Assembly: GCA_036794395.1 (NCBI GenBank)
Contig: DAIRGS010000315.1
Span: 1 to 8,177, forward strand
Reading direction: 5' to 3'
Length of the DNA: 8,177 nucleotides
DNA from: DASXMX01 sp036794395
GTDB lineage: Bacteria > Planctomycetota > Phycisphaerae > Tepidisphaerales > Tepidisphaeraceae
In this document: positions 1 through 6,296 of the stretch, piece after piece
Numbering within the stretch: the first letter of the stretch is position 1
Layout of the letters: each line of letters begins with the position of its first letter
Made by a program: the position numbers and the translations under genes
The notes under the pieces: generated by a model
The model's database searches: none
Told to the model about the DNA's origin: nothing
What the model saw: only the letters and a program-made list of their open reading frames with translations

Positions 1-47
1 CAGTATCGCGGTGGACCGGCGAGACGAGAATTGCAGCGCTCTGAGAA

Positions 48-82
48 GCCGGGGTGGCGCGGAGTACCGCTGATACCCCGGC
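48..82. other. Nested GC-rich hairpin at the window edge
   Basis: Positions 48-55 (GCCGGGGT) pair perfectly with 75-82 (ACCCCGGC). Inside the loop, GCGG (59-62) pairs with CCGC (67-70). No T-run follows on either strand, so a classical intrinsic terminator is not shown. It lies about 90 bp beyond the stop of the surface-protein gene and could form the 3' end of that transcript, but this is inference. Confidence 0.35.
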
Positions 83-84
83 GT

Positions 85-128
85 GGGGGTCTTGCGGGGT
101 GGGACGCGGCTTTTTGGGGTGGACGGGG
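85..128 (+). other. G-tract cluster, candidate G-quadruplex
   Basis: The plus strand carries G-runs at 85-89, 96-99, 101-103, 116-119 and 125-128. Four runs of three or more G could fold into a quadruplex, but one loop would be about 12 nt, so stability is uncertain. It lies in non-coding DNA downstream of the minus-strand surface-protein gene, whose transcript would carry the C-rich strand. Confidence 0.3.
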
Positions 129-170
129 CACGGGAGGAACTGAGTTGGTGGCGCGTGATTCCGCACGTCA

Positions 171-1388
171 TTAGACAATCCTTACCTCGAAGTCCGCCGG
201 TGCAACGCCTTTGGCGGTTAGGACGTTGTCGAACGCGGTGGTGGTGGGGGGGTTGGAAGCGTGAATCGTCTTCCCGGTGCCCAGGTCGATGATGGTGACG
301 GACTTGATGTCGTGGGCTGCCAGGCCGTCTGCGGTGCCGGCGTTGGCTTGGGCGACAGTGCCCAGGGTTGCGGAATTGATGTTGTAGGCCGCGATCACAC
401 TGTTGGCGAAAGAAGCGCTGGCGGATTTCCGCAGCGTGATGGACTTGATCGTCGCGGTGTTGCGGAAGTCGGTCGTGGCCGATGGGAACGGGCCCGACGG
501 GCTCGCCACGAGTCCGGCAAATATCTCGCTGTTGGCGATGCGCCCGGCCGATACCGAGCCAATGTTCCCGCCGGCATTGATCACGGTGCTATCGATCGCC
601 CCGCCAACGGTCAGGGTGCTCAGATTAAGTCCCAGTGGCGTGAGTGGGGTAGTCAGGTTCAGCGTCGAGCTGGTCAGGCTGCCGCGGACGTTCATCGACT
701 TAATTGAGCCGGCCGTCAGATCCGCCGAGAAATCATGGGCAATGGCGATCGAACTGATTTGCGGCGCGGTAATCGTTCGGCCCGCCCCGGGCGTGTTGAC
801 CCATTGCGACGCGACGAGGGTTGTGATCGGGATATCCGAGTTCAGGCTTTCATCTGAAACGGCTCCGATCTGAACGCCCAACGTGCCGACTTTCCCCGAG
901 CCGATCGAGATGGTTCCACCCGAAGCTGCGCCCAACTGAAGCACGTGCATACCCATGCCGGCTGTCACGTCGCCAACGACATTAACGTTGGGCGCCAGAA
1001 GGCTGTTCAGCCCGCCCACGACGAGAATACTGCCGGTCGTAAGTGCGCGTTTCTTCTGCGTAATGATTTGCAGGATGGATAAGCCAGTGGTGCCATTGGC
1101 GGTAATTGAGGTCAGGGAGATCCCCGTGCCGCTGACGATCAAGCCCTTGGCATTGGCAGATTGTGACAGACCAGTGCCATCGAATGTCACATTCGCGGTG
1201 CCCGCCCCCGTGAGCAGTACCTGAGCTTGCGTCCCCGAGGCATCACTGAACTGAACGGATTTGGCAGCCCCCGCTCCGACGATCACTGTCAGAGGGTCGG
1301 CGGCAAGAAGTCTGCGTCCTTCGAGCCGCTCGATAGCGACGGCGGAGCCAGCAATAAGGGGGGAGCGACACAATCGATTGCGGGACAT
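171..1388 (-). CDS. Planctomycete-type exported surface protein with N-terminal LEGR-RLL motif
   Basis: The product is a 405-residue protein. Residues 20-30 read ERLEGRRLLAA, the LEPR/LEGR-RxLL signature found near the N-terminus of many large planctomycete exported proteins; by family knowledge it is linked to export or sorting, though the machinery is not established. The rest is rich in Gly, Ser, Thr, Ala, Ile and Val, with short recurring strand-turn units such as IKSMNVRGSL (229-238), LSTLTVGGAI (256-265), NIGSVSAGRI (275-284) and IKSITLRKSA (314-323). This pattern suggests a beta-helix or stacked-strand fold. No enzymatic motif, membrane helix or C-terminal anchor is visible. The start is well supported: GGAGG lies 6 nt upstream of ATG. 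A perfect hairpin sits further up the leader. The gene diverges from the radical SAM gene. A cell-surface or extracellular structural role is inferred; the exact function is unknown. Confidence 0.8.
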   Translation of the reverse strand: MSRNRLCRSPLIAGSAVAIERLEGRRLLAADPLTVIVGAGAAKSVQFSDASGTQAQVLLTGAGTANVTFDGTGLSQSANAKGLIVSGTGISLTSITANGTTGLSILQIITQKKRALTTGSILVVGGLNSLLAPNVNVVGDVTAGMGMHVLQLGAASGGTISIGSGKVGTLGVQIGAVSDESLNSDIPITTLVASQWVNTPGAGRTITAPQISSIAIAHDFSADLTAGSIKSMNVRGSLTSSTLNLTTPLTPLGLNLSTLTVGGAIDSTVINAGGNIGSVSAGRIANSEIFAGLVASPSGPFPSATTDFRNTATIKSITLRKSASASFANSVIAAYNINSATLGTVAQANAGTADGLAAHDIKSVTIIDLGTGKTIHASNPPTTTAFDNVLTAKGVAPADFEVRIV

Positions 1389-1394
1389 ACTCGA

Positions 1395-1399
1395 CCTCC
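1395..1399 (-). promoter_or_regulatory. Shine-Dalgarno of the surface-protein gene
   Basis: The minus strand reads GGAGG here, 6 nt before the ATG at 1388. This strong match fixes the start of the surface-protein gene. The site is embedded in ACGGAGG, which also contains a GGA core of the kind bound by CsrA. Confidence 0.75.
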
Positions 1400-1419
1400 G
1401 TGTGTTCTAAATGCGGCGA

Positions 1420-1440
1420 CCCGTTCAATCCTTGAACGGG
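1420..1440 (-). promoter_or_regulatory. Perfect 9-bp hairpin in the surface-protein leader, candidate CsrA site
   Basis: CCCGTTCAA (1420-1428) and TTGAACGGG (1432-1440) are exact reverse complements around a 3-nt loop. In minus-strand mRNA the loop is GGA within CAAGGAU, the core of the CsrA/RsmA consensus. It lies about 30 nt upstream of the second GGA, in the Shine-Dalgarno. Two GGA sites, one in an apical loop and one over the ribosome binding site, are the classical layout for CsrA repression. It could instead be a protein operator on DNA or a simple leader stem. Whether this organism has CsrA is not known from the window. Confidence 0.4.
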
Positions 1441-1641
1441 GGATACACCCGCCACAACTCAAAAAGACTACAAGAACCGCATATCCATGTCCAACTTGCC
1501 CCACGATGGCACTTTCCTTGCTTCGGTCCATAGTCGTTTTGATCTTTATTGAAAGGAGATAAAAATCGCAGGCGAATTAGACGGAAAGCGGGTAGAATGA
1601 GGCTGCATGCCGATAGTGTGCTCTGGCAGCGTTCGCTTAAA

Positions 1642-1665
1642 ACGTAAAGCCGTAAAGACGTAAGG
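1642..1665 (+). repeat. Three tandem 8-bp repeats (ACGTAAAG type)
   Basis: The units are ACGTAAAG (1642-1649), CCGTAAAG (1650-1657) and ACGTAAGG (1658-1665), in exact 8-bp register. The third unit and the end of the second form the left arm of the hairpin at 1654-1683. They lie just upstream of the radical SAM gene and could be binding sites or the remains of a slipped repeat. Confidence 0.55.
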
Positions 1666-1683
1666 CGATGCCCTTACGTCTTT
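1654..1683 (+). promoter_or_regulatory. Perfect 12-bp hairpin in the leader of the radical SAM gene
   Basis: AAAGACGTAAGG (1654-1665) pairs exactly with CCTTACGTCTTT (1672-1683) around the 6-nt loop CGATGC. The most upstream in-frame ATG of the radical SAM reading frame (1668-1670) falls in this loop, which argues against it being the real start. The right arm ends in TTT but no longer U-tract follows. It may be a terminator, an attenuator-like leader or a repeat remnant. Confidence 0.5.
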
Positions 1684-1727
1684 GCATTTGGACTCGTTTC
1701 CTCACTTCAATCGGGATATCCTTCTTC

Positions 1728-2870
1728 ATGAACCTCCTCATGCCGCTGGAAATAGCTCAAGACAAACAACGCCTCAATTCTTTGAAGCACATGCTGCATC
1801 AGTACAGCGCTCCGGCTGCTGAGGCTCTGATCGAGCGGCGCGAGGAGGGTGCGGTCCAGTGCTTCGCCTGCGGGCACCGCTGCCTGATCAAGCCAGGGCG
1901 CGATGGTGTTTGCCGGGTGCGGTTCAATGACAATGGAACGCTTCTGGTCCCGCATGGATATGTAGGCGCGCTGGCGTGTGACCCGATTGAGAAGAAGCCC
2001 TTCTTTCATGTTTTGCCTGGAAGCGATGCGTTGACATTCGGGATGCTCGGCTGCGATTTCCATTGCGGCTATTGCCAGAACTGGGTGACGAGCCAGATGC
2101 TTCGTGACCCCAAGGCCGCTGCTCCACCCCGTCGAGTGACGCCGGCTCAACTCGTTGATTTGGCGGTTCAAAATCGGGCGCCTGTGGTGGCATCAAGTTA
2201 CAATGAGCCGTTGATCACCAGCGAGTGGGCGGTGGATGTCTTCAAGGAGGCACGAGGGAGAGGCCTGCTCTGCGCCTACATATCCAACGGCAATGGAACC
2301 CCCCAGGTGCTCGACTTTATCAGGCCCTACGTGGCCGCCTACAAGGTCGACCTCAAGACTTTCAACTCTAAAAACTACCGGCAACTTGGGGGCGTGCTGG
2401 AAAATGTGGTCGAGACGATTCGCAACTTGAAAGAGCGTGGTTTTTGGGTGGAGATCGTGACGCTGGTGGTGCCGGGCTTCAGCGATGATGAAGAAGACCT
2501 CAAGCGCATGGCCGATTTCCTGGCATCGGTCGATCCGCTAATGCCATGGCACATGACCGCGTTTCATCCGGACTACAAGATGATGGATCATCGAAGGACG
2601 GAGGTCGATGACATGATGAAGATTGTGGAGTATGGGCGGAGTGCCGGGCTGAAGTATCTGTATCCCGGGAATCTGCCGGGTCAGGTCGGAGATTGGGAGA
2701 ACACCCGCTGCCATCACTGCACCGCAACCGTAATCAAACGGGATGGTTTCCTGGTCACCGAAAACAGATTGACCGGACAGGGCACATGTCCAGATTGCGA
2801 TGGCGTGCTGCCGGGCATCTGGGGCCAACCCTCAGGCCACCAGGACGGCCGAATCAGGCCGCTCATCTAA
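1728..2870 (+). CDS. amrS: AmmeMemoRadiSam-system radical SAM enzyme (AmrS)
   Basis: The frame is open from 1668 and encodes up to 400 residues; numbering here starts at that ATG. Residues 125-138 carry the radical SAM signature GMLGCDFHCGYCQN, with Cys129, Cys133 and Cys136 (CxxxCxxC) to bind the [4Fe-4S] cluster that cleaves S-adenosylmethionine. Around it are family hallmarks: an N-terminal CxxC-x3-C set (Cys65, 68, 72), DPIEKKPFFH (105-114), YNEP (178-181), SNGN (206-209), VDLK (227-230) and YPGNLPG (332-338). Two C-terminal CxxC pairs (348/351 and 374/377) suggest a metal-binding ribbon. This matches AmrS, a relative of pyruvate formate-lyase-activating enzymes, usually linked to Memo and AMMECR1 proteins; its substrate is not established to my knowledge. 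Those partners are absent here. The start is uncertain: ATG 1668 lies in a hairpin loop and adds an unusual hydrophobic stretch. ATG at 1728, 1740 or 1791 are better candidates, but none has a clear ribosome binding site. Confidence 0.9.
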   Translation: MNLLMPLEIAQDKQRLNSLKHMLHQYSAPAAEALIERREEGAVQCFACGHRCLIKPGRDGVCRVRFNDNGTLLVPHGYVGALACDPIEKKPFFHVLPGSDALTFGMLGCDFHCGYCQNWVTSQMLRDPKAAAPPRRVTPAQLVDLAVQNRAPVVASSYNEPLITSEWAVDVFKEARGRGLLCAYISNGNGTPQVLDFIRPYVAAYKVDLKTFNSKNYRQLGGVLENVVETIRNLKERGFWVEIVTLVVPGFSDDEEDLKRMADFLASVDPLMPWHMTAFHPDYKMMDHRRTEVDDMMKIVEYGRSAGLKYLYPGNLPGQVGDWENTRCHHCTATVIKRDGFLVTENRLTGQGTCPDCDGVLPGIWGQPSGHQDGRIRPLI

Positions 2871-2920
2871 CCTATCGAAGGCGCGAAATTCGAAGAGATT
2901 AGCCCAGAAAATTCATGGCT

Positions 2921-3057
2921 CACCACGGAGGTCACGGAGAAGATGCGGGCGATTGATTTGTAAGCTGCGCAACCTGCACCGACGGATTCAACCACTTTAG
3001 TTTTGCTAATTCCCTCTGTTGCTTTGTCTTCTCCGTGTTCTCCGTGGCTCCGTGGTG
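2921..3057. repeat. Inverted pair of CACGGAG repeats
   Basis: The left arm (2921-2942) is two units, CACCACGGAG and CACGGAGAAG joined by GT. The right arm (3028-3057) is the inverted form with three units: CTTCTCCGTG, TTCTCCGTGG and CTCCGTGGTG. Ten bases at each end of the arms are exact reverse complements (2921-2930 with 3048-3057; 2933-2942 with 3028-3037). The spacer is 85 nt. Transcripts reading in from either gene could fold into a long stem here. Confidence 0.6.
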
Positions 3058-3070
3058 AATAATCCGGGTT

Positions 3071-3100
3071 AGCCGCAGATGGCCGCAGATGGCCGCAGAT
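3071..3100 (+). repeat. Three tandem 10-bp repeats (RGCCGCAGAT)
   Basis: Three units lie head to tail: AGCCGCAGAT (3071-3080), GGCCGCAGAT (3081-3090) and GGCCGCAGAT (3091-3100), followed by AAAGAAAACGCGG. A degenerate inverted partner is found near 3184-3208. With no variable spacers this is not a CRISPR array. Confidence 0.7.
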
Positions 3101-3229
3101 AAAGAAAACGCGGAATCAATGGGAGCTAATGATAGGAAACGTTTCGATCGTTAAAGCCCATGCGGGCGATATGTACTCACATTTTATCCGCGGCGATCGG
3201 CGTTCTTTCACTTCGTGCCTTATGCACTA

Positions 3230-3996
3230 TCAATCATATTCCCCGCCAATCGCTTCCTGTACGGAGCGGGGGGCGGTGATGACGAGCATGCCGTTGAAGT
3301 AACGGATCGAGGCCGTGCCACCGGCGTCTTTCCAGATGTCGGGGTCGATGATTGCTTCGATCAGGTCCACCAAGTCCTGAGCACGTTGGCTCTTGGTTTT
3401 GCCTTGGTTCTTATTGTTCTGGCCCTGCTGGCTGTTGCCGGCAAATAGCTGGTTTGTGACCTGAGTCTGACCACCGCCGCCCCCTTGGCCCAGCGGCTGA
3501 CCGCCACCGCCACCACNNNNNNNNNNCCACCCTGGTTCTGGCTGGCGTCGATGCTGAAGGTCGGGGCATCTGTGAAATCGGGGATTTCCATCAGAAGATC
3601 GTCGACTGGATACACGCGCGTGACCATGCTCTTGTCGGCCAGCTCACGTGTGGTGATCTCAATAACGCCTTCATCGACAAAGTAGGTGATGGCATCTCCG
3701 CCGCCGGCATCATTCAGCACCATGTCCAGCGACTTCCGCAATGAAATCCCCGCCAGGTGAATGTTGATCGGCGTATCGCGGGTTACGCCAGCACCCTCAA
3801 GCGCCTTCCAGTTCACTGCCATGTTTGCGCCCGACACATCACGGAGAAAGTCGACCGCATCGCCAAGCGTAACGCCTTGGAAACGCAACTCCGGCAACCG
3901 CTGTGCAAGCTGCTGCCGAACGTGATTTGCCGAAAATGCGGGCGAGCAAAGCGCCAGGCTCAAAATCAAACCGGCTAACATGGTGGTGCGTCGCAT
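3230..3996 (-). CDS. Secreted secretin-N/STN-like domain protein with Gly-rich linker, interrupted by an assembly gap
   Basis: The start at 3996 is supported by AGGAG 6 nt upstream. Residues 1-23 form a signal peptide ending in AFSA. Residues about 28-120 resemble the N-terminal STN/N0-type domain of secretins (LRFQGVTLGDAVDFLRDVSG at 37-56). Residues 125-149 hold MVTRVYPVDDLL and a following IPDF segment common in planctomycete members. At residue 157 a Gly codon run enters the 10-N gap. Beyond it the gene continues in a different frame relative to the ten Ns: 94 more residues, first Gly- and Gln-rich, then LVDLIEAIIDPDIWKDAGG and SIRYFNGMLVITAPRSVQE, ending at TGA 3230-3232. Both halves fit the same family, so the true gap length must be 2 modulo 3 and no real frameshift is needed. 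The whole protein would be about 255 residues. It is likely periplasmic or extracellular and may act in protein assembly or binding. It lacks the secretin pore domain, so it is not a full secretin. Confidence 0.7.
3517..3526. other. Assembly gap of 10 N inside a GGN codon repeat
   Basis: Ten undetermined bases interrupt the Gly-rich linker of the secretin-N-like gene. On the minus strand GGT-GG enters the gap and GT-GGT leaves it, so the missing part is probably more glycine codons. Keeping frame needs a length of 2 modulo 3, whereas ten is 1 modulo 3; the run is therefore a placeholder. Confidence 0.9.
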
Positions 3997-4002
3997 GTCG
4001 TG

Positions 4003-4007
4003 CTCCT
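4003..4007 (-). promoter_or_regulatory. Shine-Dalgarno of the secretin-N-like gene
   Basis: The minus strand reads AGGAG here, 6 nt upstream of ATG 3996. It selects this start over an in-frame upstream ATG at 4092, which would place 32 extra residues in front of the signal peptide. Confidence 0.7.
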
Positions 4008-4067
4008 GTGTAGGACGGGCCAACGGGTGTGTGAACGGCGACAAATCATCAACATCCAACGTCATGG

Positions 4068-4096
4068 AGTATATCGACCTGTCCCCGGCCAATCAA
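4068..4096 (-). promoter_or_regulatory. Sigma-70-type promoter for the secretin-N-like gene
   Basis: On the minus strand TTGATT (4091-4096) is followed after exactly 17 nt by TATACT (4068-4073). These match the -35 and -10 consensus at four and five of six positions. Transcription would begin near 4061, giving a leader of about 65 nt before ATG 3996. The gene can thus be transcribed independently of the TPR gene upstream. Confidence 0.55.
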
Positions 4097-4106
4097 TACG
4101 AAAATA

Positions 4107-4120
4107 TCCGTAGATACGGA
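4107..4120 (-). terminator. Weak candidate terminator after the TPR-glycosyltransferase gene
   Basis: TCCGTA (4107-4112) pairs with TACGGA (4115-4120) across a 2-nt loop. On the minus strand the stem is followed by TATTTTCG, a short U-rich tail, about 40 nt beyond the TAA at 4161. The loop is too tight for a strong terminator, so the call is tentative. Confidence 0.3.
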
Positions 4121-4160
4121 ATTCTTCGTGCTGATTTGCTAAGCATGTCAGGATCGGGAA

Positions 4161-6269
4161 TTAGCGGGAAATCATGGCGCCAAGTCCTGCGGCCAATTGC
4201 GCTATCGGTTGCGACCAATCGCCGCGTACGCTTTGGCGAAACAGTTTTGCCGAGGGGTACCAGGGAGAGTCCGAGCGATCCAGTAGCCATCGCCAGTCGG
4301 CCACGAACTGAACCAGGATCCATACTGGCACGCCTAAAGCACCCGTGAGGTGGGCGACTGCGGAATCAACCGAGATGACCAGATCGAGATTGCTGACCAG
4401 GGCAGCAGTGTCAGCAAAATCGACGAGGTCGGCGGTCCAATCCACGATGCTCAGGCCGGCGGGGGGATTCTCAACCTGGCGCCCCGCAGAGCCTTTTTGC
4501 AGACTGTAGAATTGAACACCTCCAACTTGGGCCAGACCCGCCAGCGATGCGAGCGAAATCGATCGTTGACGATCCAGTGGGTGATCGGGGCTGCCGGCCC
4601 AGGAGAGTCCGATTTTCAAACCAGGTGGTTGGGCAGCAAGACGCTCGCGCCAACGCTGTACGAACGACGCCTCGGGGAAGAGGTAAGGAACTTCCGCGGG
4701 AATGGTTTGCAGATTGGAATTGAAAAAGCCCGGGAGATTCAGGAGTCGGGAGCGGACCTCGAATTCGGGAAGAGGCTCATCCTGACCAATGACCCTTTCG
4801 ACGTGAGGCAAATGGGAGAGCAGTCTTTGAAGTTGCGGCGGACATTGCAGTATCACGCGGCCGCCGCGTGCGGCAACCATGGGGAGATAACGAACGAACT
4901 GGATCGTGTCGCCAAATCCCTGTTCCGATTGAATGATGATGCGCCTGCCGTCGAGATTTGAGCCATCCCATCGAGGGGAGGGATGGTTGTCGAGCGATAC
5001 GGGGATGACCTTCTCGCGGCATTCGTACTTTTTCCACCCGTGTTCGAACTCGCCGAGCGTGAGCATCATCATGCCGAGATTGGCTTCTATAGCGGCATAT
5101 CCGGGTTGGAGGTCGAGCGCTTTGGCCAGTTCCTGGCGGCCTTCGGCAAAAGATCCGATGTCCCACAACGCGCTGCCGAGGTTGTTCTGGGCTTCGGGGT
5201 ATCCGCTGGAGAGGACGAGCGCTTTTCGATATTCGGTGACCGCCTCTTCGGGCAAATCGCATTTTTGCAGCACGGTTCCGAGGTTGTTGTGTGCGATGGG
5301 GGAATCGGGCATGAGGGAGACGGCCAGTCGCGAGGCATGCTCGGCTTCTTTGACTCGACCGCGCTGGCTCAGGAGAACGCCGATCACGTCGAGTACTTCG
5401 GGATAGTTGGGACGTATCCGCAATGCGGTTTCAAGAGCCCCGATAGCCTGATCGGATTCGCCCTGAAGTGAGAGAGCGTTGCCAAGACGGAAATGGATTT
5501 CCGGGTCGTCGGGTTTAAGCGTGGCGGCGTGGCGAAAGGCGTTGGCGGCGTCGCTGTAACGGTTCAGTGTGCGGAGGGTCTCGCCAAGTGCCTCATACGC
5601 GGCGGCATCATTCGGGCGAAGGGAAGCGGTTTTGCCGAATGCGACTGAAGCGCGATCGTGCATCCCCAAGGCAAACAGGGCTTTGCCGAGCTGAAATTGT
5701 ATATCGGCATCGTCAGGCCGCAGTGCCGCCGCACGCGAGAGCGATTCGACGGCGTCGCCGAACAGGCCCTTGGCCATCAGGGCCTTGCCGAAGTTGCCGA
5801 ACGCTTCGAAGTAGTCGGGCCCGAGGGTAATGGCGCGGTGATATGCAGCCAGTGCGCCGTCTAAATCGCCCTGATCTCCAAGTGCGTTGCCGAGATTATT
5901 ATGGAACTCGGCCACATCCGGCTTTATCGCGATAGCCGCACGAAAAGATTCGACTGCCGGACCCGTTTTCTTTGCCGTGGCAAGCACCATTCCCAAGTTG
6001 CCATGATATTCGGCAACGCCGGGCCGGATCGCAATGACCTGCCGCAGCAGTTGCTCGGCGGCGTCATGGCGGCCGCGTTGGTGCTCAAGTCGGGCGAGCA
6101 TTCGCAGGGCATCCACATGATGGGGCTGATAGGCGATGATCTGGCGATAGATGGAGTCTGCGTCGGTGAGATTTCCCGCGCGGTGGTAATCAGTGGCCTT
6201 GTCCAAGGCCTGCTGGAGCGTCATCTCGGGCATGACGCGATGGTAGTGCTCGGTAGGTGACGCCGCCAT
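4161..6269 (-). CDS. TPR protein with C-terminal GT9-like glycosyltransferase domain
   Basis: The product is 702 residues. Residues about 18-425 are twelve consecutive 34-residue tetratricopeptide repeats in unbroken register, with the usual small and hydrophobic positions (for example NNLGNAL at 124-130, NNLGTVL at 328-334, NNLGSAL at 362-368) and a Pro near each unit's end. Residues about 430-702 form a GT-B-type domain like that of ADP-heptose/GT9 transferases: EQGFGDTIQFVRYLP (449-463), KIGLSWAGSP (552-561), YSLQKG (588-593), DSAVAHLTGALGVPVWIL (635-652) and DWRWLLDRSDSPWYP (658-672). TPR-glycosyltransferase fusions of this kind are commonly linked to modification of proteins or surface glycans, but donor and acceptor cannot be read here. 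No signal peptide or membrane helix is visible, so it is probably cytoplasmic. The start may be ATG 6269, 6233 or 6224; none has a clear ribosome binding site. A miniature element lies 18 bp upstream and may have cut it off from the Rieske gene. Confidence 0.85.
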   Translation of the reverse strand: MAASPTEHYHRVMPEMTLQQALDKATDYHRAGNLTDADSIYRQIIAYQPHHVDALRMLARLEHQRGRHDAAEQLLRQVIAIRPGVAEYHGNLGMVLATAKKTGPAVESFRAAIAIKPDVAEFHNNLGNALGDQGDLDGALAAYHRAITLGPDYFEAFGNFGKALMAKGLFGDAVESLSRAAALRPDDADIQFQLGKALFALGMHDRASVAFGKTASLRPNDAAAYEALGETLRTLNRYSDAANAFRHAATLKPDDPEIHFRLGNALSLQGESDQAIGALETALRIRPNYPEVLDVIGVLLSQRGRVKEAEHASRLAVSLMPDSPIAHNNLGTVLQKCDLPEEAVTEYRKALVLSSGYPEAQNNLGSALWDIGSFAEGRQELAKALDLQPGYAAIEANLGMMMLTLGEFEHGWKKYECREKVIPVSLDNHPSPRWDGSNLDGRRIIIQSEQGFGDTIQFVRYLPMVAARGGRVILQCPPQLQRLLSHLPHVERVIGQDEPLPEFEVRSRLLNLPGFFNSNLQTIPAEVPYLFPEASFVQRWRERLAAQPPGLKIGLSWAGSPDHPLDRQRSISLASLAGLAQVGGVQFYSLQKGSAGRQVENPPAGLSIVDWTADLVDFADTAALVSNLDLVISVDSAVAHLTGALGVPVWILVQFVADWRWLLDRSDSPWYPSAKLFRQSVRGDWSQPIAQLAAGLGAMISR

Positions 6270-6287
6270 CGGATCCGTCGGTGGGAA

Positions 6288-6296
6288 GGGTCATTC
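6288..6296. repeat. Left target-site duplication (GGGTCATTC)
   Basis: This 9-bp sequence is repeated exactly at 6456-6464. Both copies abut the terminal inverted repeats of the miniature element, as expected of a target duplication made at insertion. Confidence 0.75.

Larger units (their letters stand above)
1389..1727. other. Divergent intergenic region with leader hairpins, no gene
   Basis: This stretch separates the minus-strand surface-protein gene from the plus-strand radical SAM gene. It holds the Shine-Dalgarno sequence and a 9-bp hairpin on the surface-protein side. On the radical SAM side are three 8-bp repeats and a 12-bp hairpin. AAAGGAG at 1552-1558 looks like a ribosome binding site but no start codon follows at a usable distance. 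TTGATC at 1539-1544 is a possible -35 box for the plus-strand gene, but no good -10 follows at 16-18 nt. No convincing promoter was found for either gene. Confidence 0.6.
2871..3229. other. Repeat-rich intergenic region, no gene
   Basis: This stretch lies between two convergent genes and holds no credible coding frame. It contains an inverted pair of CACGGAG-type repeats (2921-2942 and 3028-3057), three tandem copies of RGCCGCAGAT (3071-3100), and a degenerate inverted copy of the same motif (TTTATCCGCGGC, about 3184-3195). The 11-bp sequence ATGCGGGCGAT occurs directly repeated at 2943-2953 and 3160-3170. GAAACGTTTC at 3136-3145 is a perfect palindrome. From memory, CACGGAG and CCGCAGAT runs recur between genes in Planctomycetota and some other phyla, so these are probably dispersed repeats. 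Confidence 0.6.

Noticed and set aside
261..873. Long plus-strand frames opposite the surface-protein gene
   Set aside because: They lie antisense to a well-supported gene with a strong ribosome binding site, have no recognisable domain, and are explained by codon bias of the other strand.
1552..1566. AAAGGAG as the ribosome binding site of a small gene
   Set aside because: No ATG, GTG or TTG follows at 5-10 nt, so it probably does not serve a gene.
1597..1647. Short frame MRLHADSVLWQRSLKT as a leader peptide
   Set aside because: It is only 16 codons, has no convincing ribosome binding site and no regulatory codon run.
3071..3100. Short CRISPR array
   Set aside because: The units are 10 bp, directly adjacent and without variable spacers.
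3361..3516. C-terminal tail VVAVAVSRWAKGAA and onward, read straight through the N gap
   Set aside because: The tail is basic and unlike the family. Another frame after the gap gives a coherent domain ending at 3230.
4350..4961. 203-codon plus-strand frame inside the TPR-glycosyltransferase gene
   Set aside because: It is antisense to conserved glycosyltransferase motifs, has no domain of its own and no clear ribosome binding site.
4983..6260. Several plus-strand frames opposite the TPR repeats
   Set aside because: Their apparent repeated sequence is the reverse reading of the TPR units; no independent coding signal was seen.
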